Part shown: positions 16,135 through 24,342 of the stretch, piece after piece | Position numbering within the stretch: the stretch's first letter is position 1 | Layout of the letters: the number at the start of each line of letters is the position of its first letter | Source of the DNA: Amycolatopsis echigonensis | GTDB taxonomy: Bacteria > Actinomycetota > Actinomycetes > Mycobacteriales > Pseudonocardiaceae | Length of the DNA: 64,000 nt | Assembly (NCBI RefSeq): GCF_014174495.1 | Contig: NZ_JACJHR010000049.1 | Span: forward strand, 1 to 64,000 | Direction of reading: 5' to 3' | Made by a program: the position numbers and the translations under genes | Notes under the pieces: model-generated | Databases searched by the model: none | The model's input: only the letters and a program-made list of their open reading frames with translations | What the model was told of the DNA's origin: nothing

Positions 16135-19100
16135 GTGATTGGTCACTGGATCGATCTCGGCCCGGTTTTGTCGGTGCCCTGTGCGAAGCTTCGGCACGTG
16201 GTGGGAGAGCGAGGACGGAGGCTGCTGGACCGGGTCACGGCGGGGATCCCGGCGCACGAAAACCCGGTCACGCACGTGTCACGGCTGCCGGAACGCGCGG
16301 CCCGGTACGAGCCGTGGCCGGAGTGGGCGGAGCCGTCGGTCGTGGCCGCGTTCCGCGCGTCCGGAGTTGAAAAACCGTGGCGGCACCAGGTCGAGGCGGC
16401 TTCGCTGGCTCATGCCGGCACGCACGTCGTCGTGTCCACCGGCACGGCGTCGGGAAAGTCGCTGGCGTATCAGCTGCCGGTGCTCAGCGCACTGGCCACG
16501 GACGCGCGGGCGACCGCGCTGTACCTCTCGCCGACGAAGGCGCTCGGCGCGGATCAGCTGCGCGCGGTGTCCTCTTTGGACGTCGCGGGAGTGCGCGCGG
16601 CGGCGTTCGACGGGGACACCCCGATGACAGAGCGCGACTGGGTCCGCGCGCACGCGAACTGGGTGTTCAGCAACCCGGACATGCTCCACCGCGGCATCCT
16701 TTCGGCGCACTCCCGATGGACGCAGTTCTTCCGGCGGTTGCGGTACGTCGTGGTCGACGAATGCCACAGCTATCGCGGCGTCTTCGGCTCGCACGTCGCG
16801 CTGTTGCTGCGTCGCCTGCGCCGGGTGGCGGAACATTACGGTGCGTCCCCGGTATTCGTGCTGGCTTCGGCGACCACTGCTTCGCCCGCCTCTTTCGCTA
16901 CTCGGCTCACCGGCGTGGAGTGCGCTGCGATCACCGATGACGCGTCACCGCGCGGGGCACGGACGGTCGCACTGTGGGAGCCGCCGCTGCTGGATGAACT
17001 GACTGGCGAGAACGGCGCGCCCGTCCGCCGTCCGGCCGGCGTCGAGACCGCGCGGATTCTCACCGAACTCGTCGTCGAAGGGGCTCGGTCGCTGGCTTTC
17101 GTTCGCTCTCGCCGCGGTGCCGAGCTGACCGCCCTGGGAGCCCGCCGCCTTTTGTCCGAAGTGGACCCTCGGTTGGCGGATACCGTTGCCGCGTACCGAT
17201 CCGGCTATCTCCCTGAGGAGCGGCGCGCCCTAGAACAAGCGCTGCTCTCGGGTCGGCTGCTAGGTGTCGCGACCACGAACGCCTTGGAGCTGGGCGTCGA
17301 CATCGCCGGCCTGGACGCGGTGGTTCTGGCGGGCTATCCCGGGACCCTCGCTTCGTTCTGGCAGCAATCCGGCCGCGCCGGGCGTTCGGGCGATGAAGCG
17401 CTGGTGGTGTTCGTCGCGCGGGACGATCCGCTCGACACCTACCTGGTGCACCATCCGGCCGCGTTGCTGGAACGCCCGGTGGAGACGGCGGTGCTGGACC
17501 CGACGAACCCGTACGTGCTGGGCCCGCAGCTCGCGTGCGCCGTCGCGGAGTTGCCGCTCACCGAACCGGAACTGGAAACCTTCGGCGGCGACGCGGCCCG
17601 CGCGGTGCTGGCGGATCTGGCCGAGGAGAAGCTGCTGCGCCGCCGGTCGAGTGGCTGGTACTGGACCTCGCGCGACCGTCCGCACGGAGAGGTAGGCATC
17701 CGCGGCTCGGGCGGCGATCAGATCGCGGTAGTGGAAGCAGACTCGGGCCGGATGCTGGGCACCGTCGATCCTGGCTCGGCTTGCTACTCCGTACATCCCG
17801 GCGCGGTGTATTTGCACCAGGGGTCCTCGTATGTCGTCGATGAGCTGGACCTGGAGACGGGTCTGGCGCTGGTGCACGCGGAGGACCCGGACTGGACGAC
17901 TTCGCCGCGCGAGATCGTGGATATTTCGGTGCTGTCGACGGAAGAACACTGCCGCCACGGCGGGGTAACGGTGTGCCTGGGCGAGGTCGCGGTCACGTCG
18001 CAGGTGGTGGGATACCTCCGGCGGCGGCCCTCGGGTGAGGTGCTGGACCATACGCCGCTTGACCTGCCGGAACAGAGCCTCCGCACGAGAGCGGTGTGGT
18101 ACACGATTTCGGGCGAACTGCTGGAGTCTCCGGCTGGGGGCCGGGGTTCGGTGGCAGCCGCGCGGGTCGCGGGGGAGGTCGGCGGAGTCACTGCGGGGCA
18201 TGCCGGACCGGTGGGGCCAGAGGGCACATCGCCCGCCGCAGGAATTTCCGGGCGGACGGGTGCGGGGTCGGCGAGCAGCCAGTCGGGTGGAGGACTCGCA
18301 GCGAGTGCGTCGCGCACTGCCGGGGGAACCGGCCGGGCCGATGCGCAATCGACGGCCAGTCGTGGGGAGCGAGAATCGACGGGGGCCGGAAGCGCGTCCC
18401 CAGCCGCCGGAGGAATCGGCGGGGCCGGGGCGGGATCGGCGGCCAGCTGTGCGGCCGGGGAACCGGGGGAGACCGGAAGCGCGTCTCCGGGCACCGGGGG
18501 AAGTGGCGAGGGCCCTGCGGGGTCGGCGAGCAGCCAGTCGGCTGGAGAACCAGCAGGGAGTGCGTCCCCAGCCGCCGGGGGAATTGGCGGGGCCGGGGCG
18601 GGGTCGGCGGCCAGATGTACGGCTGGGGAACCGGTGGGGGCCGGGGGCGCCTCGTCGGTTGTCGGGGTAACCGGCGAAGTTTCGGGCGATCCGGCGGCTG
18701 GGCGGGGGCCCGGGGCCGGGGTCGAGATCGGTGTTGCGGTGGGGCCGGTGGGGACCGGGGGTGCTGGCAGGGCACCGGGGGGCGCCGGTTTGGTTCCGGC
18801 GCGCGTCCCCGGTGCCCTGCATGCCGCCGAGCACGCGGCGATCGGCCTGCTACCGCTGTTCGCTACGTGCGACCGCTGGGACATCGGCGGGGTGTCTACC
18901 GCGTGGCACGAGGACACCGGGGAGGCGACGGTGTTCGTGCACGATGGGCATCCCGGGGGTGCGGGATTTGCCGACCGCGGTTATGCCGCGATTGTCCCGT
19001 GGCTGGCCGCTACGCGGGAGGCGATCATCTCCTGCGAGTGCCCGACGGGCTGCCCGTCCTGCGTCCAGTCGCCGAAGTGCGGGAACGGCAACGATCCGCT

Positions 19101-19188
19101 GGACAAGGCAGGGGCGGTGGCCGTACTGGGAGCCGTGCTCGGGGCGTTGCGTCAGCACGGGGAACAGTGCGGCCACGGTGGAACGTAA
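16135..19188 (+). CDS. DEAD/DEAH-box helicase of the YprA/MrfA family with a repeat insertion
   Basis: 1017 residues. Superfamily 2 helicase core: motif I STGTASGKS, Ia SPTKALGADQ, II VVDECHSYRG (DECH), III LASATT, VI QQSGRAGRSG. The C-terminal DUF1998 domain keeps its four-Cys cluster (CECPTGCPSCVQSPKC). Related proteins (B. subtilis MrfA, mitomycin repair) act in DNA damage repair. Between ~666 and ~886 the DUF1998 region is split by about 220 Gly/Ala/Ser-rich residues, made of about five 26-29-residue repeats starting SAS(P/R). GTG at 16135 or GTG at 16198/16201; no good ribosome-binding site is visible. Rv3649 is the likely counterpart, at about 770 residues without the insertion. Confidence 0.85.
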   Translation: MIGHWIDLGPVLSVPCAKLRHVVGERGRRLLDRVTAGIPAHENPVTHVSRLPERAARYEPWPEWAEPSVVAAFRASGVEKPWRHQVEAASLAHAGTHVVVSTGTASGKSLAYQLPVLSALATDARATALYLSPTKALGADQLRAVSSLDVAGVRAAAFDGDTPMTERDWVRAHANWVFSNPDMLHRGILSAHSRWTQFFRRLRYVVVDECHSYRGVFGSHVALLLRRLRRVAEHYGASPVFVLASATTASPASFATRLTGVECAAITDDASPRGARTVALWEPPLLDELTGENGAPVRRPAGVETARILTELVVEGARSLAFVRSRRGAELTALGARRLLSEVDPRLADTVAAYRSGYLPEERRALEQALLSGRLLGVATTNALELGVDIAGLDAVVLAGYPGTLASFWQQSGRAGRSGDEALVVFVARDDPLDTYLVHHPAALLERPVETAVLDPTNPYVLGPQLACAVAELPLTEPELETFGGDAARAVLADLAEEKLLRRRSSGWYWTSRDRPHGEVGIRGSGGDQIAVVEADSGRMLGTVDPGSACYSVHPGAVYLHQGSSYVVDELDLETGLALVHAEDPDWTTSPREIVDISVLSTEEHCRHGGVTVCLGEVAVTSQVVGYLRRRPSGEVLDHTPLDLPEQSLRTRAVWYTISGELLESPAGGRGSVAAARVAGEVGGVTAGHAGPVGPEGTSPAAGISGRTGAGSASSQSGGGLAASASRTAGGTGRADAQSTASRGERESTGAGSASPAAGGIGGAGAGSAASCAAGEPGETGSASPGTGGSGEGPAGSASSQSAGEPAGSASPAAGGIGGAGAGSAARCTAGEPVGAGGASSVVGVTGEVSGDPAAGRGPGAGVEIGVAVGPVGTGGAGRAPGGAGLVPARVPGALHAAEHAAIGLLPLFATCDRWDIGGVSTAWHEDTGEATVFVHDGHPGGAGFADRGYAAIVPWLAATREAIISCECPTGCPSCVQSPKCGNGNDPLDKAGAVAVLGAVLGALRQHGEQCGHGGT
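18300..18720 (+). repeat. In-frame 81-87-bp repeats inside the helicase gene
   Basis: GCGTC-led units start near 18307, 18394, 18481 and 18562, and a degenerate fifth starts near 18646. All are multiples of three apart (87, 87, 81). They encode SAS(P)..GG.G-type repeats. The copies at 18394 and 18562 are nearly identical over about 60 bases, which indicates recent duplication of a two-unit block (168 bp). Confidence 0.75.
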
Positions 19189-19232
19189 AACTGATTCGGT
19201 TGTCGCGTGCTGCCTGCCGGGATAGGACCGGA

Positions 19233-19853
19233 TCAGGCGGCGGTGCTCTCGACCAGCATCGGGGCGTGCTCGTCGGCGAGGGCGCGGACCAGCACGTCCT
19301 GCACCTCGGCGGCGGGCGGCAGCTGCCAGCCGCACACCTCCGGCTTCACCCGCCAGTGCACGACGCCGTGCTGGAACGGCGACGGCGGCAGCGGGATGTA
19401 GCTGCCCTTTCCGTGCCACTGCACGGAAATCTGCTCGGCGAGTTCGGCCGGCAGATGCTCGGAGGGCCGGGTGAGGAACAGCCACCGGCCGTTCGGCATC
19501 GCGACGATCGGGGCCGGGTGCCCGATCGACCGCAGCAGCCGCGCGGCGCGCTTGCCCAGTTCCTGGTCCACCTCGACCGCGTCGAGCACGGTGCCGGTCG
19601 CGACGAGCAGGCTGTGCGTGCGGTCGCTGAACCAGCTGGCGACCTCGTGGGCGTGCGAACCGACCCGCTCACGCCAGTCGTCGTGCACGGGCACCGGTCG
19701 GCGCCAGGTCAGGTCGTCCCCCTCCGCGGTGATCTGTTCCGGGGTCGCCCCCGGAAGCACCGGCCAGCCGCGCCAAGCGAGGCCGATCGCCTCCGCACGC
19801 AGTTCGATGCGGAAGGCGTTCCGCCAGCTGTCCGGCCAATTCGCGTCCAACAT
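19233..19853 (-). CDS. Bifunctional DNA primase/polymerase-like (Prim-Pol) protein
   Basis: 206 residues. It resembles the short Prim-Pol N-terminal domain proteins found as stand-alone genes in Pseudonocardiaceae: WRNAFRIELRAEAIGLAWRG then WPVLPG, an acidic strand LDAVEVDQELG at the place of the metal-binding DxD/E, and a C-terminal PPSPFQHG and VHWRVKPEVCGW. It lacks the helicase part of full phage-type Prim-Pols, and the acidic motif is not canonical. Its role is unknown. ATG at 19853 has an AGGAAA ribosome-binding site. Convergent with the helicase gene. Confidence 0.7.
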   Translation of the reverse strand: MLDANWPDSWRNAFRIELRAEAIGLAWRGWPVLPGATPEQITAEGDDLTWRRPVPVHDDWRERVGSHAHEVASWFSDRTHSLLVATGTVLDAVEVDQELGKRAARLLRSIGHPAPIVAMPNGRWLFLTRPSEHLPAELAEQISVQWHGKGSYIPLPPSPFQHGVVHWRVKPEVCGWQLPPAAEVQDVLVRALADEHAPMLVESTAA

Positions 19854-20690
19854 TGCTTTCCTGCCTTCGAGGTCCGGTTTTCGCGCCGTCCGGGTCGGGG
19901 CCGTGGTGGCGCATGTCTCACTAAACGGCAAGTTGCACATTGCGGGGAAGACTCCACGCGACAACCGGCCGTTACCGAGCGATGAACGCCCAGTAGCCCA
20001 CTGTCCGGCCGATAACGACGCGCCGATCACCGGCCGCTGACCCCACCATCCATCCCGCGAGAACGGGCTCACCACGGGATTCGACACTTTCCGGCCCTTC
20101 CGCACACGTCCTGACGCATACCACTGAGCAGCTCGCTGACCTGGGTATTTGACCGTTCAGCGTGCGTCAGCGACCGCTGCTCGTGGCGTTCGCCACTCAT
20201 CGCCAGTGCCGGAAAAGTCCGGGCGGGCGAGGGTTCCGGCGACTGGTCACCGGTCCGGCTCGTCGCCGATGAACGGTTCCGGCGGGTGATCGGAACACCG
20301 TTGACGGCTGCGCACGGTGACAGAGCGGGAGGGTTGTCGGGGACGGTTGGCAGGCTGCAACTCCCTTCGAATGCGACGAGCGGTGGTGGTTCGCGCGAAC
20401 CTGCGGCTGGCCTCCGTGCCAAGTCGCGTACTGGTCAGATGCGAGCAAATCGGACCGGAGCGGGTGGAGTTCGGCTCCCACGTGGGACACCAGGCCTGGC
20501 TCGTGCTCGAATCGCGGGCCCCGGCCGAACCGACGGTCACGACCCTCAGGTCCAGCCCGAGATCCGCACCGGCTTTCGCGGCGGCGTCCCGCCATGCGCC
20601 GCCGGATCGCAGCGGCCAGCAGCGACATCAGCAGCACGGGACGGCGAACGGCGAGCAACCAGCTCGGCGAGACTCGCGTGCGGCCGCCGG
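19854..20690. other. 837-base intergenic region with no supported gene
   Basis: Several open frames cross this stretch on both strands, but none has a ribosome-binding site, family likeness or normal composition. One minus frame (20197-20658) begins with a hydrophobic segment and could be the remnant of a small membrane gene at the tail of the Tad operon. Two copies of a TA(A/T)CGGCCGG element lie near 19970 and 20010. The promoter of the Prim-Pol-like gene should be in the left part. Confidence 0.4.
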
Positions 20691-21053
20691 TCAGGGAGGC
20701 AGATCAACCGGACCGGCGCGGGCTTTCGCGGTTGGCGCGGGCAGGCCGGGAATCGGGGCGGCAATGGCGCGGACCTCGATGAAAGCGTCGCGGTTGTGCC
20801 AGCGGCAGCTGGTCATCGTGGTGCGTTCGTGGTCGGCGACCTCCTTGGCTCGGGCGCAGGCGATGGTCGGTCCGGCGGCGGCGTGGGCTGCCGCGGCCAG
20901 CGCGCCCAGGTCGGCGGCGGCTTCAGTGCGGTGGCGGGCGGTGATGGCCGCGGCTAACCACCACACCAGGACCGTCACGGCGATCAGGGTGGTCGCGGCT
21001 AGGGCCGTCCAGATCGTGGCTACGCCAGCGTCGGCTGGTTGTTCTTGGTTCAT
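20691..21053 (-). CDS. Rv3654c-like TadE-family protein
   Basis: 120 residues. An N-terminal hydrophobic helix (IWTALAATTLIAVTVLVWWL) is preceded by DAGVAT, like the Gly-Val-Ala start of Tad minor pilins. It is followed by AAADLGALAAAAHAA, the typical helical stretch of this family, and a pair of cysteines (IACARA and TSCRW). It is the last gene of the Tad operon and overlaps the TadE gene stop by ATGA. Probable role: pseudopilin or accessory protein of a Flp-type pilus. Confidence 0.8.
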   Translation of the reverse strand: MNQEQPADAGVATIWTALAATTLIAVTVLVWWLAAAITARHRTEAAADLGALAAAAHAAAGPTIACARAKEVADHERTTMTSCRWHNRDAFIEVRAIAAPIPGLPAPTAKARAGPVDLPP

Positions 21054-21388
21054 GAGGCTGGGCCTGGTTCGACGATGGCGTAGGCGGTTGCGCTCAGATG
21101 GAGAGCAGACAGGGCGTCGGTGGTTACTTCGGCGGTGATGCCGTCGCCGGCGCGATGGATGGCGAGGTGAGCGCCGCGCGGAGCAATGGTTTGGACCACT
21201 GCGTCGGCGGCTCCCGACTGTCCGGCCGCGGTCAGGCGGGCGGCTTCGCGGGCGGCGTCCAGGCATCGGAGGTGTCCGGCGATCGCACTGGTGCCCGCGA
21301 GCAGGATCGCCAGCACGGCGGTCAGCGCGCCCAGCGAAAGAGCGGCTTCCACCGTGACGAATCCGCCGTCCCGGCGACGGCTCGCCAT
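21050..21388 (-). CDS. TadE-family pilus protein
   Basis: 112 residues. Pseudopilin-like N-terminus DGGFVTVEAALSL: a prepilin-type site with Gly before Phe and Glu at +5, followed by a hydrophobic helix (ALTAVLAILLAGTSAIAG). The REAARLTAAGQ segment is common in TadE proteins. The ATG shares its A with the stop of the preceding pilin gene. Counterpart of Rv3655c. Confidence 0.82.
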   Translation of the reverse strand: MASRRRDGGFVTVEAALSLGALTAVLAILLAGTSAIAGHLRCLDAAREAARLTAAGQSGAADAVVQTIAPRGAHLAIHRAGDGITAEVTTDALSALHLSATAYAIVEPGPAS

Positions 21389-21552
21389 CAGGTCGCCACC
21401 GTCAGGGCTTTGTGCACCAAGCCGGCCAACGTCGCGGAGACCGAGTCCCCGCTGAGCAACACGTAGAGCGCCACGGCGAACGCCGCCGCGGCTACCGTGC
21501 CGATGGCGTATTCGGCGGTGGTGGTGCCCTCGTCTCCGGGCAAGAACCACAT
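21388..21552 (-). CDS. Flp-type pilin (DUF4244)
   Basis: 54 residues: MWFLPGDEG, then TTTAEYAIGTVAAAAFAVAL and a hydrophobic tail. The DEG/TTTAEYA junction is a prepilin-like cleavage site with Glu at +5, as in Flp pilins, so this is the probable major pilus subunit (Rv3656c counterpart). ATG at 21552 is preceded by AAGGGAAA. It lies between tadC (30-base gap) and TadE (one-base overlap). No prepilin peptidase gene is in the window. Confidence 0.8.
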   Translation of the reverse strand: MWFLPGDEGTTTAEYAIGTVAAAAFAVALYVLLSGDSVSATLAGLVHKALTVAT

Positions 21553-21582
21553 GGTCGGTTTCCCTTTCTGTCGTGGACGGGT

Positions 21583-22278
21583 TCACAGCAGGCCGCCGAT
21601 CCGCCCGGCCAGGCCGAGCACGACCGGCAGCACGCCGAGGGCGAAGAACGCGGGCAGGAAGCACAGACCTACTGGCAAGGCCAGCGCGACTCCGGCACGT
21701 TCGGCGCGTTCTTCGGCCTCGACGCCCAGTCCGTCGCGGATGCGGCGGGCGAGGTCGTCGGCAGTCGAGGCGAGGGCTGCCCCGGACCGCGCGGTTCGGG
21801 TGGCTGCGACTGCCAGCTCGGCGAAGCCAGGCCGGCCTCGGATAGGGGCCCAGGCCGGAGTCGAGTCGGCGCCTAGAGCGAGCAGGTTCGCGGTTGCGTG
21901 CAGGGCGTTTCCGGTGTCGGGTGGTGCGCCGGGCGCTACGGCTTCCAGGGCCGTTGGAACTGGCATTCCGGCGCGCAGGCAGGCAGCGAGCATGTCCAGG
22001 ACCGACGCGCAACGGAGTCGTTCCGCGATGTCGTCTGGGTTGCGAGGCTGTCGGGATCGTCGCAAGAGCCACCAGGCGCCCGCGCCAGCGGCTAGTCCTA
22101 CCGGGATTCCGGTGAGGACGGTTGCGGACAGGCCTGCGACGAGCGCGGTGGCGGGGTGCCAGATCTCTGGGCGCAGGGTGCGGTGTGGTCGTTTCGTTCG
22201 GGCCAGATGTCGGGGCGGGGCGGTGTTTGGCCAGAGCAGTAGTGCGGTGGCAGCGAGGCCGAGGCTGAGTGCGGTCAC
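21583..22278 (-). CDS. tadC: Tad secretion membrane protein TadC-like
   Basis: 231 residues with a type II secretion F (GspF) domain: an N-terminal hydrophobic segment, a cytoplasmic part with LDMLAACLRAGMPVPTALEAV, and two C-terminal transmembrane helices (ALALPVGLCFLPAFFALGV, then VVLGLAG). It forms the inner-membrane platform of the pilus machine with TadB. The GTG start at 22278 overlaps the tadB stop (GTGA). Confidence 0.82.
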   Translation of the reverse strand: MTALSLGLAATALLLWPNTAPPRHLARTKRPHRTLRPEIWHPATALVAGLSATVLTGIPVGLAAGAGAWWLLRRSRQPRNPDDIAERLRCASVLDMLAACLRAGMPVPTALEAVAPGAPPDTGNALHATANLLALGADSTPAWAPIRGRPGFAELAVAATRTARSGAALASTADDLARRIRDGLGVEAEERAERAGVALALPVGLCFLPAFFALGVLPVVLGLAGRIGGLL

Positions 22279-23036
22279 GGGGCGACCTTGCGGTTGGTCA
22301 GGGCTCTGGACCAAGCGGTGCCTGCCCAAAGCAGCGCCGCGCCTGCGACGAGGAATGCTTGGCCGATAAGGGTTTCGGTGAGGACTGCCAGCGGGTTGGC
22401 ACCGATGAGCTGACCCATCGCCAGGCAGCCGACGGGCAGCACGGTCAGGACTATGGCGCTCATGCGCGGGCCAGCCATCTTGGCGCGCAGACGGCGCGTG
22501 AAGGCGACTTCGGCGTCGACGTCTCGGCGGGCGGCTTCGAGAGCGTCGGCGATGGGCAGGCCGTGGCGACGGGCGAGGTTCCAGGATTGGGCGACGGCGG
22601 GGAGCACAGCCGATTCCAGGGTTCCGTCCAGACGGGCGGCGGCGGAGAGGTTGTGCAGTTCCGCGGCGAGTTCGGGGACGGCGTCCGCGGCCGCTTCGGC
22701 GGCGGTTACCGGGTGGGCGCCGGCGCGGAGTTCGGAGACCATCGTGCGGAGAACAGTCGAGGTGCGCTCGCCGCGGGTCAGGGTTTCGCTGGTTTCCCTT
22801 CTGCTGCGCCATTCCTGACGGACGGCGAGGGTGAGTAGGGCGGTGGCTATCGCCGCACCGATTCCGCCCAGCGGCAGGGCGACGACCGCTGGAGCCAGCC
22901 AGAGGACCCGGCGGGGCGGGATGAGCACGCGGAGCTGGAGACGGGGCGTCGGGAGCAGGCGGTTGGGAACGGTTGGCCAGCACAGGATTCCGGTGCCTGC
23001 GCAGAGGAACGGCCACGCGGAGATCAACGGGGTCAC
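22275..23036 (-). CDS. tadB: Tad secretion membrane protein TadB-like
   Basis: 253 residues with a GspF-like fold: N-terminal hydrophobic segments, a cytoplasmic helical domain (MVSELRAGAHPVTAAEAAA, then ARRHGLPIADALEAARRD) and C-terminal membrane helices (AIVLTVLPVGCLAMGQLIG, LVAGAALLWAG). The GTG start at 23036 leaves a 154-base gap after tadA, unusual in this tightly packed operon; no gene is visible in the gap. Confidence 0.82.
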   Translation of the reverse strand: MTPLISAWPFLCAGTGILCWPTVPNRLLPTPRLQLRVLIPPRRVLWLAPAVVALPLGGIGAAIATALLTLAVRQEWRSRRETSETLTRGERTSTVLRTMVSELRAGAHPVTAAEAAADAVPELAAELHNLSAAARLDGTLESAVLPAVAQSWNLARRHGLPIADALEAARRDVDAEVAFTRRLRAKMAGPRMSAIVLTVLPVGCLAMGQLIGANPLAVLTETLIGQAFLVAGAALLWAGTAWSRALTNRKVAP

Positions 23037-23190
23037 CTCGATGCTGGGCGGTTGGGCGATGGTGGGGTGCGGTTCTTGCGGCGAGGAGTTGTCGTACGAG
23101 GGAGGTGCGCGCGTTCCGAGGCTGGGACGAGGTCTGGCGCGAGCGAACGCGCATGCAGGAGACGGCGCGCACTGGGGCGGTCAGGGAGGG

Positions 23191-24342
23191 CTAGTCGCGA
23201 GCCGGTTCGGGAGTAGTCAGGGCGGTAAAGAGGGAGCGACGGCTCGTCCAGTGGCCGTCGCGCCAGACGGGGTGGATTTTTACTTCTCCGTGGTAGCGCT
23301 GGAGTACTGCGACTTCCGTCAGACGGCGGCCGGAGGTTGTTCGGCGCATGTGGAGGATCACCCGGACTGCTGCGGCCAACTGGCTGTGCAGGGCGTCTCG
23401 CGGAAGGCCGCCCAGGGCTGCCAAGGCTTCCAGGCGGGCAGGTGCTTCTGCGGGCGAGTTCGCGTGCAGGGTGCAGGCACCGCCGTCGTGGCCGGTGTTC
23501 ATGGCATTCAGCAGGGAGCACACTTCTGCTCCCCGAACCTCGCCGACGACCAGACGGTCTGGGCGCATCCGCAAGGCTTGGCGGACCAGCTCCGGGAGTT
23601 CTACGGCACCAGCGCCTTCCACGTTCGCGGGGCGGGCGACGAGGCTTACGAACTGCGGGTGGGTCGGACGTAGTTCTCCGGCGTCTTCGACACAGACGAT
23701 TCGTTCGATGGGAGCTACCGCACCCAACAGGGCGCTCAGGAGCGTCGTCTTTCCGGCACCGGTGCCGCCGGTGATCAGGAAGGCTAGACGGTGCTTGAGG
23801 ATTGTGCGGAGGATGCCCAGAGCGGTTAGGTCGAGGGAACCTTGTGCGTGGAGCGCGGCTAGGTCGTGGGTCACCGGGCGCAGGACCCGCAGCGACAGGC
23901 AGGTGCCGTTGGCTGCGATAGGCGGCAGTACGGCATGGACGCGAATCCGGCCTTGGCGGGCGGGGAGCCAACCGTCGACATAGGGCTGGGCGTCGTCCAG
24001 GCGACGGCCTGCGGCTAGGGCCAGGCGTTGCGCTAGGCGGCGGACGGCGTCCTCGTTCGGGAAGCGGATCGTCGTGTGGGCAAGGCCAGCGGGGCCGTCG
24101 GTCCATACCTGGTCGGGCGCGGTGACCAGGACGTCGGTGACGGTGTCGTCCTCCAGCAACGGAGCTAGCGGGCCTGCGCCAACGAACTCGTCTCGGGCTT
24201 CACGAACGGCGGCCAGTACCGCGTCGTGGCTCAGTGCGCCGCCGGCTTCGGCGCGAACGGCTTCGGCTAGGGCGATCGGGTCGGTGCCTCGGCTTTCGCC
24301 GGCCAGGCGGTGGCGGACTCGTTCGACGAGATCGGTCGTCAT
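23191..24342 (-). CDS. tadA: TadA/CpaF-type secretion ATPase
   Basis: 383 residues, cytoplasmic hexameric ATPase that powers pilus assembly. An N-terminal domain (DDTVTDVLVTAPDQVWTD) is followed by Walker A ITGGTGAGKTT, an Asp box (VCVEDAGELRP), Walker B RLVVGEVRGAEV and the His box region (GHDGGACTLHANS). ATG at 24342 abuts the ssd stop, so the two are translationally linked. Counterpart of Rv3659c. Confidence 0.93.
   Translation of the reverse strand: MTTDLVERVRHRLAGESRGTDPIALAEAVRAEAGGALSHDAVLAAVREARDEFVGAGPLAPLLEDDTVTDVLVTAPDQVWTDGPAGLAHTTIRFPNEDAVRRLAQRLALAAGRRLDDAQPYVDGWLPARQGRIRVHAVLPPIAANGTCLSLRVLRPVTHDLAALHAQGSLDLTALGILRTILKHRLAFLITGGTGAGKTTLLSALLGAVAPIERIVCVEDAGELRPTHPQFVSLVARPANVEGAGAVELPELVRQALRMRPDRLVVGEVRGAEVCSLLNAMNTGHDGGACTLHANSPAEAPARLEALAALGGLPRDALHSQLAAAVRVILHMRRTTSGRRLTEVAVLQRYHGEVKIHPVWRDGHWTSRRSLFTALTTPEPARD

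Noticed and set aside
20197-20658. Possible small membrane gene after the Tad operon
   Set aside because: Only a short hydrophobic start, then Arg/Ser-rich sequence; no ribosome-binding site. Kept only as a possible remnant in the intergenic note.
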